DNA of 64,000 bases from an uncultured Prevotellaceae bacterium (lineage in GTDB: Bacteria > Bacteroidota > Bacteroidia > Bacteroidales > Bacteroidaceae): positions 1-64,000 of the forward strand of contig CAMVDU010000004.1 in NCBI GenBank assembly GCA_947166345.1, written 5' to 3'. Below are positions 34,631 to 42,313 of this stretch, in pieces; positions within the stretch are counted from its first letter, which is position 1, and each line of letters starts with the position of its first letter. The translations under genes and the position numbers were made by a program. The notes beneath the pieces are model-generated. The model was not told where the DNA came from. It was given only the letters and a program-made list of their open reading frames with translations, and did no database searches.

Positions 34631-35959
34631 TTATAACATACACATTAACGACTCTTTATCGCGGGTCATCTCGCCCAACTTAACCGTGATGAGTTGATTG
34701 TCGAAATCAGGGTTGGCATCCTTGGCAGGAAGCTCCACACGGATATAGTTCTTGGTGAAGCCGTGCATGGCCTTTCCGCGAGGCGCCTTTTCGAAGAGCA
34801 CCTCAGCCTCCTGACCTATATACTGCCGATAGAAGGCTTGCGTCTTCATGTCGGAGAGCTCCAGCAGACGCTGACTGCGCTGACGCTTGTCCTTGTCGGT
34901 CACCACATAGGGAATCTTCAGCGCCTGTGTGCCTGGTCTTTCAGAATAAGGGAACACGTGCAACTGGGTGACGGGCAGCGTATCGAGCAACGCGTAGGTA
35001 TCCTCAAAGCATTCGGGTGTCTCACCACGACAGCCCACCATCACATCGACACCAATGAACGCATCGGGCATCGCAGCCTTGATCTTCAGAATCTTGTCGG
35101 CAAACAGCTGACGGTCGTAATGGCGATGCATCAACCTCAGCACCTCGTCGCTGCCGCTCTGAAGGGGTATGTGGAAATGGGGCATGAACGCACGACTCGT
35201 CCTGCAGTAGTCTATCAGCTCGTCGCTCAACAGGTCGGGTTCCAGACTGCTGATACGATAACGCTGAATGCCTTCCACCCCATCCAGGGCCTTCACCAGG
35301 TCGATGAACCGTTCGCCTGTGGTCTTGCCGAAATCACCAATGTTCACGCCTGTCAGCACAATCTCCTTACCACCCTCGCGCGCAGCTTCCTCGGCCTGGG
35401 CCACCAACGAGGCTATCGAGGGGTTACGGCTGAAGCCACGGGCAAAGGGAATGGTGCAATAGGTGCAGAAATAGTCGCAGCCGTCCTGCACCTTCAGGAA
35501 ATAGCGGGTGCGGTTGCCGCGCGAACATGAAGGGGCAAAGGTCTTGATGTCCTTCGTCTTCTCGGTATAGTGGGTCGCAGTTCCACTGCGACTAACAAAA
35601 CCCTCTGAGAGAAACTGCACCAGATTGGCCTTCTCGTTGGAACCCAGCACCAGGTCAACACCCTCTATCTTAGCCACCGACTCGGCCTCCAACTGCGCAT
35701 AGCAGCCCGTCACCACCACAAAGGCACCAGGATGCTGGCGCACCATACGATGGATGGCCTGACGACACTTGTGGTCGGCCACCTCAGTCACCGAACAGGT
35801 ATTGATCAGACAGATGTCGGCCCTTTCGCCTTTCTCAGCCGTACGCACGCCCAAATCCTGAAGCATCTTGCCAAAGGTGGATGTCTCAGAGAAGTTCAGC
35901 TTACAGCCCAGCGTATAATAAGCTGCCGTTTTGCCTTGAAAAGCCGATGTATCTATCAT
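34631..35959 (-). CDS. mtaB: tRNA ms2t6A37 methylthiotransferase MtaB
   Basis: A 442-aa radical-SAM enzyme that adds the methylthio group to N6-threonylcarbamoyladenosine-37 of tRNA. N-terminal UPF0004 domain with the three cluster Cys in YTLGCKLN, INTCSVT and VTGCYAQ; radical-SAM site GCDYFCTYCTIPFARG (C-x3-C-x2-C at about 157-164); IVLTGVNIGDFG; DVMVGCRGET; and a C-terminal TRAM region with GKAMHGFTKNYIRVELP. Start 35959 (MIDTSAFQGK) preferred because the promoter lies at 35990-35997. Confidence 0.95.
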   Translation of the reverse strand: MIDTSAFQGKTAAYYTLGCKLNFSETSTFGKMLQDLGVRTAEKGERADICLINTCSVTEVADHKCRQAIHRMVRQHPGAFVVVTGCYAQLEAESVAKIEGVDLVLGSNEKANLVQFLSEGFVSRSGTATHYTEKTKDIKTFAPSCSRGNRTRYFLKVQDGCDYFCTYCTIPFARGFSRNPSIASLVAQAEEAAREGGKEIVLTGVNIGDFGKTTGERFIDLVKALDGVEGIQRYRISSLEPDLLSDELIDYCRTSRAFMPHFHIPLQSGSDEVLRLMHRHYDRQLFADKILKIKAAMPDAFIGVDVMVGCRGETPECFEDTYALLDTLPVTQLHVFPYSERPGTQALKIPYVVTDKDKRQRSQRLLELSDMKTQAFYRQYIGQEAEVLFEKAPRGKAMHGFTKNYIRVELPAKDANPDFDNQLITVKLGEMTRDKESLMCML

Positions 35960-35989
35960 ATATAAATAAGGTGTATTTCGTTCAACATG

Positions 35990-35997
35990 CAAAGGTA
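35990..35997 (-). promoter_or_regulatory. -7 promoter of mtaB
   Basis: Minus-strand TACCTTTG followed by CATG, 31 bp before the start. Confidence 0.65.
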
Positions 35998-36166
35998 CAT
36001 AAAAAAATTGGGAAAAAGACACTTTTTTCGATAGTTTCGTTAAGGGGTAATTTTGTAACCTTTTTTAACAATATACAAATCGTTGAATATCAACAACTTA
36101 CAAAAATGTTACAAAAAACATCTAAAAAAATTCGAAAAAAATCATTGCTGGTATTAAAAAAATGCG

Positions 36167-36174
36167 TACCTTTG
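36167..36174 (+). promoter_or_regulatory. -7 promoter of the first acidic lipoprotein gene
   Basis: TACCTTTG followed by CAGCG, with strongly A-rich DNA upstream (about 36060-36160) that could act as an UP-like element. The ATG is at 36227. Confidence 0.7.
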
Positions 36175-36226
36175 CAGCGTTTTAATAAACTAATGATTGT
36201 TTTACAGATTTAAAAAACTTAGAAAA

Positions 36227-36562
36227 ATGAAAAAGATTGCATTTATGTTCGCTGTTGCAGCTATGGCTGTTGCTTGTGGTAACGAAGTTGCTCTGACCGC
36301 TGAGGATTCAGCTGCTGTTCAGAAGGCTGTTGAGGATTCTCTCACCGCTGAGGTTGCTAAGATTGCTGCTCCTGTGATGGACACAGAGGCTGAGAATCAG
36401 GATTCAGCTAAGACCGCTTACGATGAAGCTGTTGCTAAGTACAGCCAGGACACCGCTGCTATCTACGCTGGCCGTGAGGCTGCTCTGACCGCTGGTTATG
36501 AGAAGGCTCTCGCTGAGAAGAAGAACGCTGGCGAGAACGCTGACAGCACCGAGAACAAGTAA
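36227..36562 (+). CDS. Small acidic alanine-rich putative lipoprotein, paralogue A
   Basis: 111 aa. Signal MKKIAFMFAVAAMAVAC places a lipidated Cys at 17, followed by an alanine/glutamate-rich helical body: VALTAEDSAAVQKAVEDSLTA, AKTAYDEAVAKY, DTAAIYAGREAALTAGYEKAL. Alanine is coded almost only by GCT, a bias that suggests strong expression, in line with a good promoter and a strong terminator. No known family. The same VALTAEDSAAV and DTAAI-x-A-x-REA motifs occur in the next gene, so the two arose by tandem duplication. Confidence 0.78.
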   Translation: MKKIAFMFAVAAMAVACGNEVALTAEDSAAVQKAVEDSLTAEVAKIAAPVMDTEAENQDSAKTAYDEAVAKYSQDTAAIYAGREAALTAGYEKALAEKKNAGENADSTENK

Positions 36563-36586
36563 TTCTTGCGAACTAAAGTTCAAACT

Positions 36587-36620
36587 AAGAGGATGTGTCA
36601 TTGGCACATCCTCTTCTTTT
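36587..36620 (+). terminator. Intrinsic terminator between the two lipoprotein genes
   Basis: Stem AAGAGGATGTG (36587-36597) / CACATCCTCTT (36605-36615), then CTTTTG. The stem is nearly the same as the one at 42353-42382. Confidence 0.85.
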
Positions 36621-36662
36621 GCTTACATCAATTATTATCAACCAATAAATACATTCTTAAAA

Positions 36663-37040
36663 ATGAAAAAATTTGCCCTGTTTATGATGATGGCATCAGT
36701 CATCATTGCCTGTGGCAGCAAGAATCAGGCTGACACAGAAGATGAAGAGGAAGAAGTAGCACTCACAGCTGAAGACTCTGCAGCAGTCATTTGGGCTCTT
36801 GACGATTCTATCGCCGCTGAGATCGCTGCTGTTCTTGTACCCGTATATGACGAATGGGAAGGGAATGAAGACTCTTGCAAGGCTGCTTTCGATGCTGCCA
36901 TGAATCAGTACTGCAACGACACTGCAGCCATCTTTGCTACACGTGAGGCTCGTCTGGCTGCTGACTTCGCTGCTGCTCTCGACGCTAAGAAGCGTGAGAT
37001 GAAGGATAATGATGACGAAGAAGATGATGACGAGGACTAA
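36663..37040 (+). CDS. Small acidic putative lipoprotein, paralogue B
   Basis: 125 aa. Lipobox in MKKFALFMMMASVIIAC (Cys 17), then a very acidic linker (DTEDEEEE), a body homologous to paralogue A (VALTAEDSAAVIWALDDSIAAEIAAV, DTAAIFATREARLAADFAAAL) and an acidic tail (KDNDDEEDDDED). It has two extra Cys (DSCKAAF, QYCND) that paralogue A lacks and that might form a disulfide. Start 36663 chosen because the longer frame runs back through the terminator and paralogue A. Function unknown. Confidence 0.72.
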   Translation: MKKFALFMMMASVIIACGSKNQADTEDEEEEVALTAEDSAAVIWALDDSIAAEIAAVLVPVYDEWEGNEDSCKAAFDAAMNQYCNDTAAIFATREARLAADFAAALDAKKREMKDNDDEEDDDED

Positions 37041-37077
37041 TCGCATCACTCTTTGAGTTATTAAATTACCCATTTGA

Positions 37078-37207
37078 GCAAGGAGCGTCTCGCCGCCTAC
37101 CAAGGAGCGTCTCGGTGGTCACCAAGGTGACGCTCGGTGGTGACCAAGGAGATACTCGGTGCTCACCAAGGAGACGCTCGGTGCTATGTGCCGAGCGTCT
37201 CGGTGCT
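37078..37207. repeat. GC-rich interspersed repeat cluster (CAAGGAGCGTCTCGGTG family), copy 2
   Basis: About seven direct and inverted copies of a core CAAGGAG[CA]G(T/C)CTCGGTG-like word. It contains an 11-bp hairpin GAGACGCTCGG (37171-37181) / CCGAGCGTCTC (37191-37201) and 37123-37152, which is identical to 12199-12228. The 454-bp gene-free region 37041-37494 consists of this cluster, the 32-bp repeat, an AT-only tract and a hairpin. Confidence 0.85.
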
Positions 37208-37225
37208 GGACACCCATTTGTGTCA

Positions 37226-37257
37226 TTGTGACGTGACTTTGTGACATAAGCACCTCC
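37226..37257 (+). repeat. 32-bp direct repeat, left copy
   Basis: Identical to 41279-41310. Flanking bases differ on both sides. Confidence 0.92.
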
Positions 37258-37294
37258 ATGACTTGCTGAACGGCAGAATAGAGGCAGTGGTGTG

Positions 37295-37333
37295 TTAATA
37301 TAATATAATTTAATTATAATAATATTAATTATA
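37295..37333. other. 39-bp A/T-only tract
   Basis: No G or C over 39 bp in otherwise GC-balanced DNA, between the left direct and left inverted repeats. Could be a melting region or a promoter-like spacer; no gene is seen. Confidence 0.6.
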
Positions 37334-37372
37334 CTATATACTCTATAGCAGATTTAGGGCGCATGCAGACCT

Positions 37373-37430
37373 ACGAACACCTTATGTCACAAAGTCACGT
37401 CACAAAGTCACGTTTGTGAAAGGTGTTCGT
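37373..37430. repeat. Hairpin containing the inverted copy of the 32-bp repeat
   Basis: Arms ACGAACACCTT (37373-37383) and AAGGTGTTCGT (37420-37430) enclose two tandem TCACAAAGTCACG units. Bases 37381-37412 are the exact reverse complement of 41272-41303. Confidence 0.85.
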
Positions 37431-37494
37431 GTACTTCCCTAGAAAAAATTGAATGGATTTGCATCAAGCCCTGAATGATTGAAATGGAATTAAG

Positions 37495-38739
37495 ATGACA
37501 GAATATTCGGTAACAAGCATCAGATACCAGCTGGGCGAGGGTTTGCCTTTCGAGGAGCGCACCCGCATGGCAGAACAGTTTGTGGCAGGCCTTGAGATGG
37601 GTCAGCAGGTGATGCTGATGGCCGAGCCCGACAATCCTGTTGACAGCAACGCCATAGCTGCCTACATTGACTACGAGCGCATTGGCTACATTGACAAGGA
37701 GGAGGTTTTCGACATTCACCCCCTACTCGACCAAAATCACCAATGCGACGCTGTGGTGGTGCGCAAGGACAGTCACATCACCTTCTTCGTGTCTATTCCT
37801 GACGAGGAGAAGAAGACGGTGCAGAAGACTGGGCGACGACGCATACTGCCCGACAGTCCCCTGGGCGACGATGTGCGCATGCCCTTTACCAAGGACGAGA
37901 ACCAACTGCAGCTGATTGCCAGCCGACTGGCAGGCATCACGGCAAACAAGGCGAACATAGGCGAGATTCTGCATCTGACCGAGCTCTACGTACCCTTGCT
38001 GAAGACGTCGCTTTGTCACGAGGAAGCCCTGTGGATGAACCGTATTCTGAAGAAGCTGGGGAAGTTGCAGACCCTATGTAGCGAGGAAAACGCTGACGAG
38101 GCGAGCAAGCTGGATGAACTAATAAAAAAGGTACGCGCATGCGTGGGCGACATGCACCGTACAGGCGAACACTGGCCCGAGCGCGTGTTTGCAGACCATC
38201 TGGACCGTCTTCGCAAGGACAAGACCGTCAACGTGCACCTCTATAAGAAATACTGCAACACGTTTCTCGACGGCAAGACCTTTTCCGAGGCTAAGAAGAG
38301 TCTGGTGGCAAAGGAATATATGCGACTGGAGGAATGGTTCAAGGGTATGAAATGGAGCGAGATGCGCTATCCTGACAAGCTGCAGGCGATGGGTCTGAAG
38401 GTGAACTATCTAGGCTTGTCGCGTCAGGAACTATATGAGCTCTACAGCGTACTGCTGATACTGGAGCAACTGAAACAGCAGGTGGACGAGAAGACCATCA
38501 AGCGTCAGGAGATTCTGGAGAAGTTGACTCCCATATTCTATGACAACGAGGAAGATGCAGCTCTCTTCCTTGATGACATCCAAGGAAAGAAGCCCAAGGA
38601 GATTACAGATCTGGTAAACCTGCTGGTAGAGAAAAGGATGATTTCAGACATGAGGAAGAATCGCGATCTGTGGTCTGTGCTCTACGAGTACGGCTACTAC
38701 CCAAGGACAGAATCCAACTGGAATGCTCAGGTGAAATAA
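37495..38739 (+). CDS. HIRAN-domain protein, unknown function
   Basis: 414 aa, no signal peptide. Residues about 5-100 look like a HIRAN domain (MAEQFVAGLEMGQQVMLMAEPDNPVDSNAIAAYIDYERIGYIDKEEVFDI), a module that binds 3' DNA ends or stalled forks in SNF2 helicases such as HLTF. Here no helicase is attached; the remaining ~300 residues are helical and charged (LYVPLLKTSLCHEEALWMNRILKKLGKLQTLC, KMYR-like basic helices, EILEKLTPIFYDNEEDAALFLDDIQGKKPKE) and I do not recognise them. It sits between the repeat field and a terminator, ahead of the primase-like gene, which suggests a role in DNA metabolism or defence of the same cassette. Confidence 0.72.
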   Translation: MTEYSVTSIRYQLGEGLPFEERTRMAEQFVAGLEMGQQVMLMAEPDNPVDSNAIAAYIDYERIGYIDKEEVFDIHPLLDQNHQCDAVVVRKDSHITFFVSIPDEEKKTVQKTGRRRILPDSPLGDDVRMPFTKDENQLQLIASRLAGITANKANIGEILHLTELYVPLLKTSLCHEEALWMNRILKKLGKLQTLCSEENADEASKLDELIKKVRACVGDMHRTGEHWPERVFADHLDRLRKDKTVNVHLYKKYCNTFLDGKTFSEAKKSLVAKEYMRLEEWFKGMKWSEMRYPDKLQAMGLKVNYLGLSRQELYELYSVLLILEQLKQQVDEKTIKRQEILEKLTPIFYDNEEDAALFLDDIQGKKPKEITDLVNLLVEKRMISDMRKNRDLWSVLYEYGYYPRTESNWNAQVK

Positions 38740-38763
38740 TCACCCAAAATACACCCCAAACAC

Positions 38764-38797
38764 AAGGAATCGGCTAAAAGTCGGTTCCTTTTTTTTG
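38764..38797 (+). terminator. Intrinsic terminator after the HIRAN gene
   Basis: Stem AAGGAATCG (38764-38772) / CGGTTCCTT (38782-38790) with one T-G pair, followed by a run of T. Separates the HIRAN gene from the primase-like gene. Confidence 0.85.
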
Positions 38798-38801
38798 TGC
38801 T

Positions 38802-38850
38802 ACTTGTACAAAAACTTGTGTAGCACTTGTACAAACTTGTATAGACTTGT
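38802..38850 (+). repeat. Five ACTTGT iterons
   Basis: ACTTGT at 38802, 38814, 38825, 38835 and 38845, that is at 12-, 11-, 10- and 10-bp steps, about one helical turn. Located 50-100 bp upstream of the -7 element at 38901. The gene-free region 38740-39074 holds the terminator, these iterons, the promoter and a ~160-nt leader. Confidence 0.8.
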
Positions 38851-38900
38851 AAATCAACCGATTACGCAAGAAAAATCATACAGGTCACATTTCTTTTATC

Positions 38901-38908
38901 TAATTTTG
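38901..38908 (+). promoter_or_regulatory. -7 promoter of the primase-like gene
   Basis: TAATTTTG followed by CATCG. The leader to 39075 is about 160 nt and begins with a GC-rich segment (CCGGTCGGAGCGCTAGCCGG). Confidence 0.6.
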
Positions 38909-39074
38909 CATCGTCAAAACCGGTCGGAGCGCTAGCCGGACGACACCAATTTATTAATCATTTAAAAAAACGCCGACAAGGAAGGCGATGCAGAAGTTGA
39001 AGCAATCGGAGAGTCTTCACGTGAAGATGGCCATCGGACTCGAAGAACTTCTTCGAAAGCTAAAACTTAGAATT

Positions 39075-41237
39075 ATGTCTACATTTATTGTAACAACCGA
39101 GAACGGAAAAAAAGTAATGAACCCAGTACTCACAGCCGATGAGTATCGCAACCTGCGCGACGGCGGACACCAGAAAGGCAACGTCTTCTCCATCCGCAAG
39201 GGTAACGAAGGCATGAAGTACAGCCTCATTCAGATGAACTACTCGTGCTTGCCCAACGAGGACGGCACGCTGAAGGGAGCCACACGCATGTCGAACACCG
39301 TAGGAATGGACATCGACCACATTCCTGCCGAAGAGATGCAGGTAGTGAAGGAGCGTATCCTCCAGAAGAAAGACGAGCTGGGCCTGCTGATGCTGGAACT
39401 CAGCGCACGCGCTGCCGGCTATCACCTGGTGTTCCGTCGCAAGCCTGAACTCTCGCAAGAGGAGAACCTGCGCTGGGCCTCAGAGCTGCTGGGCGTGCAG
39501 TTCGACGAGCAGGCCAAAGACATCACACGCGTGTTCTTTACTACTACTGCCAGCCCTGAAGACCTCATCTATCTGGACGAAGCCCTCTTCGAAACAGAGG
39601 AATGTGAGCCGAAACCTCAACTGACATCTCAGCCGACATCCAACGAGCCTACACCTCAGCTGACATTCAAGGGCATACCCTACTCTTCTATTGTAGCCGA
39701 ATGGTGGCGCAGGAATGGTGGCGAGCCTGCCGAGGGTGAGCGTAACGTCAAGTTGCACAAACTGGCCGTCAACCTGCGAGCCATCTGCGACAATAAGAAA
39801 GAGGTGCTGATGCAGGTGATGCCACGTTTCGGACTGACAGAAGTAGAACTGAAATCAATCATCGATTCAGCCTGCAAGGAAGAGCCCAAGGGCATTTCGA
39901 AGATGATGCAGCAGATTATCGACGCGCTTGAAATGGGAATACCGTCCGACGAGGTGGAAGACGCAGAAGCCGCTGCCGCCGAGACTGGCGTGAAAGTGAA
40001 CGTGCGCACCCTGCCCATCGGACTCAAAGAATCGCTCGTAGGTGTGCCTGTGTCCATGCACCTGCCTGTGCTGGCAGGAATCATGCCCATTGCTGGCGCC
40101 TATGCCGACGGCGTAGAGGTGAAATACTGCGACGGAAACACCCAGCATCTGGGACTGATGACCATTATCCGAGGCGAGCAGGCTTCCAACAAAAGCGTGG
40201 TGAAAAATGCCATCGAGATATGGAAACGTCAGCTGGACGAGGAAGACGAGATAGCACGCAAGCGCGAGGAAGAATGGAAGGAGCGCAAGAAGAACCGAAA
40301 GGCCAGCGAGAAGGCTCCTGACGACCCTCACGTGCTCATCCGACAGGTGCCTATCACCATCTCCTGCTCCACCCTTCTGAAGCGATTCAAGAACGCCGCA
40401 GGCCATTGTCTCTACAGCTTTGGCGAAGAGCTCGACACATTGAGGAAAACCAACGGAGCAGGCTCGTGGAGCGCCAAGTACGACATCTATCGACTGGGCT
40501 TCGATCGTGGCGAATGGGGACAGGACTACAACTCGGACCAGGCAGAATCGGGCGTCGTAAACGTGGCCTACAACTGGACCGTGCTGGGAACCAACGGAGC
40601 CCTTCGCAACTGCTTCAGGACCGATAACATTGAGAATGGATTGTCCAGCCGAGTGCTCATTGCCGAAATGCCTGACGCATCGTTCGCAAAGATGCCCAAG
40701 TTTGTAAAGCGTTCGGATGAAGACGAAGAGCGAATACAGCAGGCAGTCACACGCCTGCGCACAGCCACAGGGCTTATCGACGTACCACGTCTGCGCAGGG
40801 CTATCGAGGGTTGGTGCGAAGAGAAACGCGTGGAGGCCGCCAAGGACATCGACCACGTGAAAGACACCTATCGCAAGCGTGCTGCCGTCATAGGCTTCCG
40901 CTGTGGTGTCATCTTCCATCTGCTGAGCGGCGCAGCCAAGGAGTCGAAGTCCTGTCTCGACTTCGCCCTGATGATGGCAGAGTACTGTATGCAGCAGCAA
41001 ATCAAGGTGTTTGGCGAAGCACTCGAAAATCAGTTTGCGAAAAATCGCGACGAAGGACTGCGATGCAGTTCCAACAACTCGGTCTTCGACCAGCTGCCCC
41101 CAACGTTCACAATGGACGACCTGCGCGCCCTCAAACGCAACTTCTGTAGTGAGGCTGGTCTCCGCAAAATCATCTCACGCTGGTATCGTGACCAATGGAT
41201 TGAAAAAATCGACAAGCTCCACTGGCGCAAGCTTTGA
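39075..41237 (+). CDS. VirE_N (BT4734-like) / DUF3987 protein, primase-helicase-like
   Basis: 720 aa, no signal peptide. The N-terminal ~170 residues match the BT4734-like/VirE_N domain, a distant relative of archaeo-eukaryotic primases: VGMDIDHIP supplies a D-x-D pair (about 79-81), AAGYHLVFRR a conserved His (about 116), and DITRVFF follows. A Pro/Gln/Thr linker (about 180-200) leads to a helical segment and a DUF3987-type P-loop-like domain from about 310; its would-be Walker A reads RGEQASNKSVV, with Asn where Gly is expected before Lys-Ser. Typical of Bacteroidales mobile or phage-related islands. Start 39075 (MSTFIVTTENGKK) preferred, although the frame is open from 38988. A repeat copy follows 34 bp after the stop. 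Confidence 0.8.
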   Translation: MSTFIVTTENGKKVMNPVLTADEYRNLRDGGHQKGNVFSIRKGNEGMKYSLIQMNYSCLPNEDGTLKGATRMSNTVGMDIDHIPAEEMQVVKERILQKKDELGLLMLELSARAAGYHLVFRRKPELSQEENLRWASELLGVQFDEQAKDITRVFFTTTASPEDLIYLDEALFETEECEPKPQLTSQPTSNEPTPQLTFKGIPYSSIVAEWWRRNGGEPAEGERNVKLHKLAVNLRAICDNKKEVLMQVMPRFGLTEVELKSIIDSACKEEPKGISKMMQQIIDALEMGIPSDEVEDAEAAAAETGVKVNVRTLPIGLKESLVGVPVSMHLPVLAGIMPIAGAYADGVEVKYCDGNTQHLGLMTIIRGEQASNKSVVKNAIEIWKRQLDEEDEIARKREEEWKERKKNRKASEKAPDDPHVLIRQVPITISCSTLLKRFKNAAGHCLYSFGEELDTLRKTNGAGSWSAKYDIYRLGFDRGEWGQDYNSDQAESGVVNVAYNWTVLGTNGALRNCFRTDNIENGLSSRVLIAEMPDASFAKMPKFVKRSDEDEERIQQAVTRLRTATGLIDVPRLRRAIEGWCEEKRVEAAKDIDHVKDTYRKRAAVIGFRCGVIFHLLSGAAKESKSCLDFALMMAEYCMQQQIKVFGEALENQFAKNRDEGLRCSSNNSVFDQLPPTFTMDDLRALKRNFCSEAGLRKIISRWYRDQWIEKIDKLHWRKL

Positions 41238-41271
41238 CAAACCTTCACCCACGCTGTCAAATGCTCGCATT

Positions 41272-41310
41272 CGTGACTTTGTGACGTGACTTTGTGACAT
41301 AAGCACCTCC
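41272..41310 (+). repeat. 32-bp repeats, right end (overlapping inverted and direct copies)
   Basis: 41279-41310 equals 37226-37257 in direct orientation; 41272-41303 is the exact reverse complement of 37381-37412. Confidence 0.92.
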
Positions 41311-41327
41311 TATTGTACAACATCCAC

Positions 41328-41360
41328 AAAAAAGGGAGCCGCCGTTCGTCGGGGACTCCC
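41328..41360 (-). terminator. Intrinsic terminator of the lipoprotein gene
   Basis: On the minus strand, GGGAG...CCG pairs with CGG...CTCCC and is followed by TTTTTT. Lies about 75 bp past the stop codon of the gene at 41434. Confidence 0.65.
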
Positions 41361-41433
41361 ATAATCTTATTATCCGAAACTCTGCTCAGCCGTTCATCGA
41401 CATGAGTACAGAGGGCCTGATCCTTTGTGCGAT

Positions 41434-42171
41434 TTATTCCTTATGCAGTTGGTATCCGTCAAGCTTGAGATAATGGTCGCCCTCTTTGTAGTAGCTGATG
41501 GTCTTCTCGTTTCCATTATCATACTTGACATATACCTTGCCTGAGATGGTATAGCCGTAATAGTCGTCATTGCTCTTTTCGCTGCTCTGCACCTTGTAGG
41601 TGAACTTGTACCAACTGCCTACTGTGCCGTCGTCCGTATGACGCTCACCGGTGCCGTCCTTCTTGAAGGTCCAGTCTTCCCAGTAGCTTTCCGAATGGTC
41701 GCCGGCCCAGGTGCCTACGAGCGAGTTGTCCACCTTTCCGCTGTCCTTGCCGTTATCCTTGTCCTTGCTTGGACGGGTCAGAACCCATGCGCTGATGCCA
41801 GACCCACTCAAGGTCAATGTCATGGTTTTATCACCAATACCTGTGAGCATGTAGTTTGTCACTTTTCCGTTGCTCCATGTCACTGCCAGATCGCAGGCTT
41901 TAGCATTCAAGATATCCCTTTCGTTGCTGATGACGTATTTGCCAGTCTGTGTGGTTCCACCGGATTCTGCCCATGTGATAGTGCCATCTTTACTGAACGT
42001 AATGGTTCCCGAGGTGTTGCCTGCACTGGTTATGCCGATACCAACGAAGTTCCAGGTGCCATTGAGCATTGAATTGATGTCTTCGTCGTCTTTGCAGCTA
42101 ACGAAAACGATGCTGGATACCATGACCATCGCAATGGTCATCATGCCAAAGATTTTTTTCTTGTTAAGCAT
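41434..42171 (-). CDS. Lipocalin-like two-domain lipoprotein
   Basis: 245 aa. Lipobox SSIVFVSC (Cys 26) then DDEDINSMLNGTWNFVGIGITSAGNTSGTITFSKDGTITW, typical of the lipocalin-like/DUF4923-type folds of Bacteroidetes. After a charged linker (SKDKDNGKDSGKVDNS) a second, related domain starts SLVGTWAGDHSESYWEDWTFKKDGTGERH and ends YYKEGDHYLKLDGYQLHKE. The G-T-W start of each domain suggests internal duplication. Function unknown; surface or periplasmic. Imperfect copies of CCTTTGTGCGATTT flank the gene (41422-41435, overlapping the stop, and 42306-42319). Confidence 0.72.
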   Translation of the reverse strand: MLNKKKIFGMMTIAMVMVSSIVFVSCKDDEDINSMLNGTWNFVGIGITSAGNTSGTITFSKDGTITWAESGGTTQTGKYVISNERDILNAKACDLAVTWSNGKVTNYMLTGIGDKTMTLTLSGSGISAWVLTRPSKDKDNGKDSGKVDNSLVGTWAGDHSESYWEDWTFKKDGTGERHTDDGTVGSWYKFTYKVQSSEKSNDDYYGYTISGKVYVKYDNGNEKTISYYKEGDHYLKLDGYQLHKE

Positions 42172-42221
42172 TTTGTTTTGTTTTAAGGGTTATTATTGTT
42201 TTAACTTCTTTTTCTCGCGGG

Positions 42222-42229
42222 CAAAGATA
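42222..42229 (-). promoter_or_regulatory. -7 promoter of the lipocalin-like gene
   Basis: Minus-strand TATCTTTG followed by CCCG, 50 bp before the start at 42171. Confidence 0.6.
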
Positions 42230-42290
42230 CAAATAATTTCTGAATCCACTCCTCTTTTTCTCAAAAATCGATAAAAAAGCCCCATTTTGT

Positions 42291-42313
42291 CACAAAGGGT
42301 CAGACCCTTTGTG
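42291..42313. repeat. 23-bp perfect palindrome
   Basis: CACAAAGGGTC A GACCCTTTGTG. The right arm and following GCGATTT recur, degenerate, at 41422-41435. Confidence 0.85.

Larger units (their letters stand above)
37226..41310. mobile_element. Candidate repeat-bounded cassette (HIRAN + VirE_N/DUF3987)
   Basis: A 32-bp sequence beginning TTGTGACGTGACTTTGTGAC occurs at 37226-37257 and again, identical, at 41279-41310. An overlapping 32-bp sequence is perfectly inverted at 37381-37412 relative to 41272-41303. Between them are only the HIRAN gene and the primase-like gene. No transposase or integrase is inside, so this could be a non-autonomous mobile unit, a recombination-prone segment or an integrated replicon remnant. 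Confidence 0.45.

Noticed and set aside
37226..41310. Insertion sequence or integrative conjugative element
   Set aside because: No transposase, integrase, relaxase or transfer gene and no target-site duplication could be identified, so only a candidate repeat-bounded cassette is reported.
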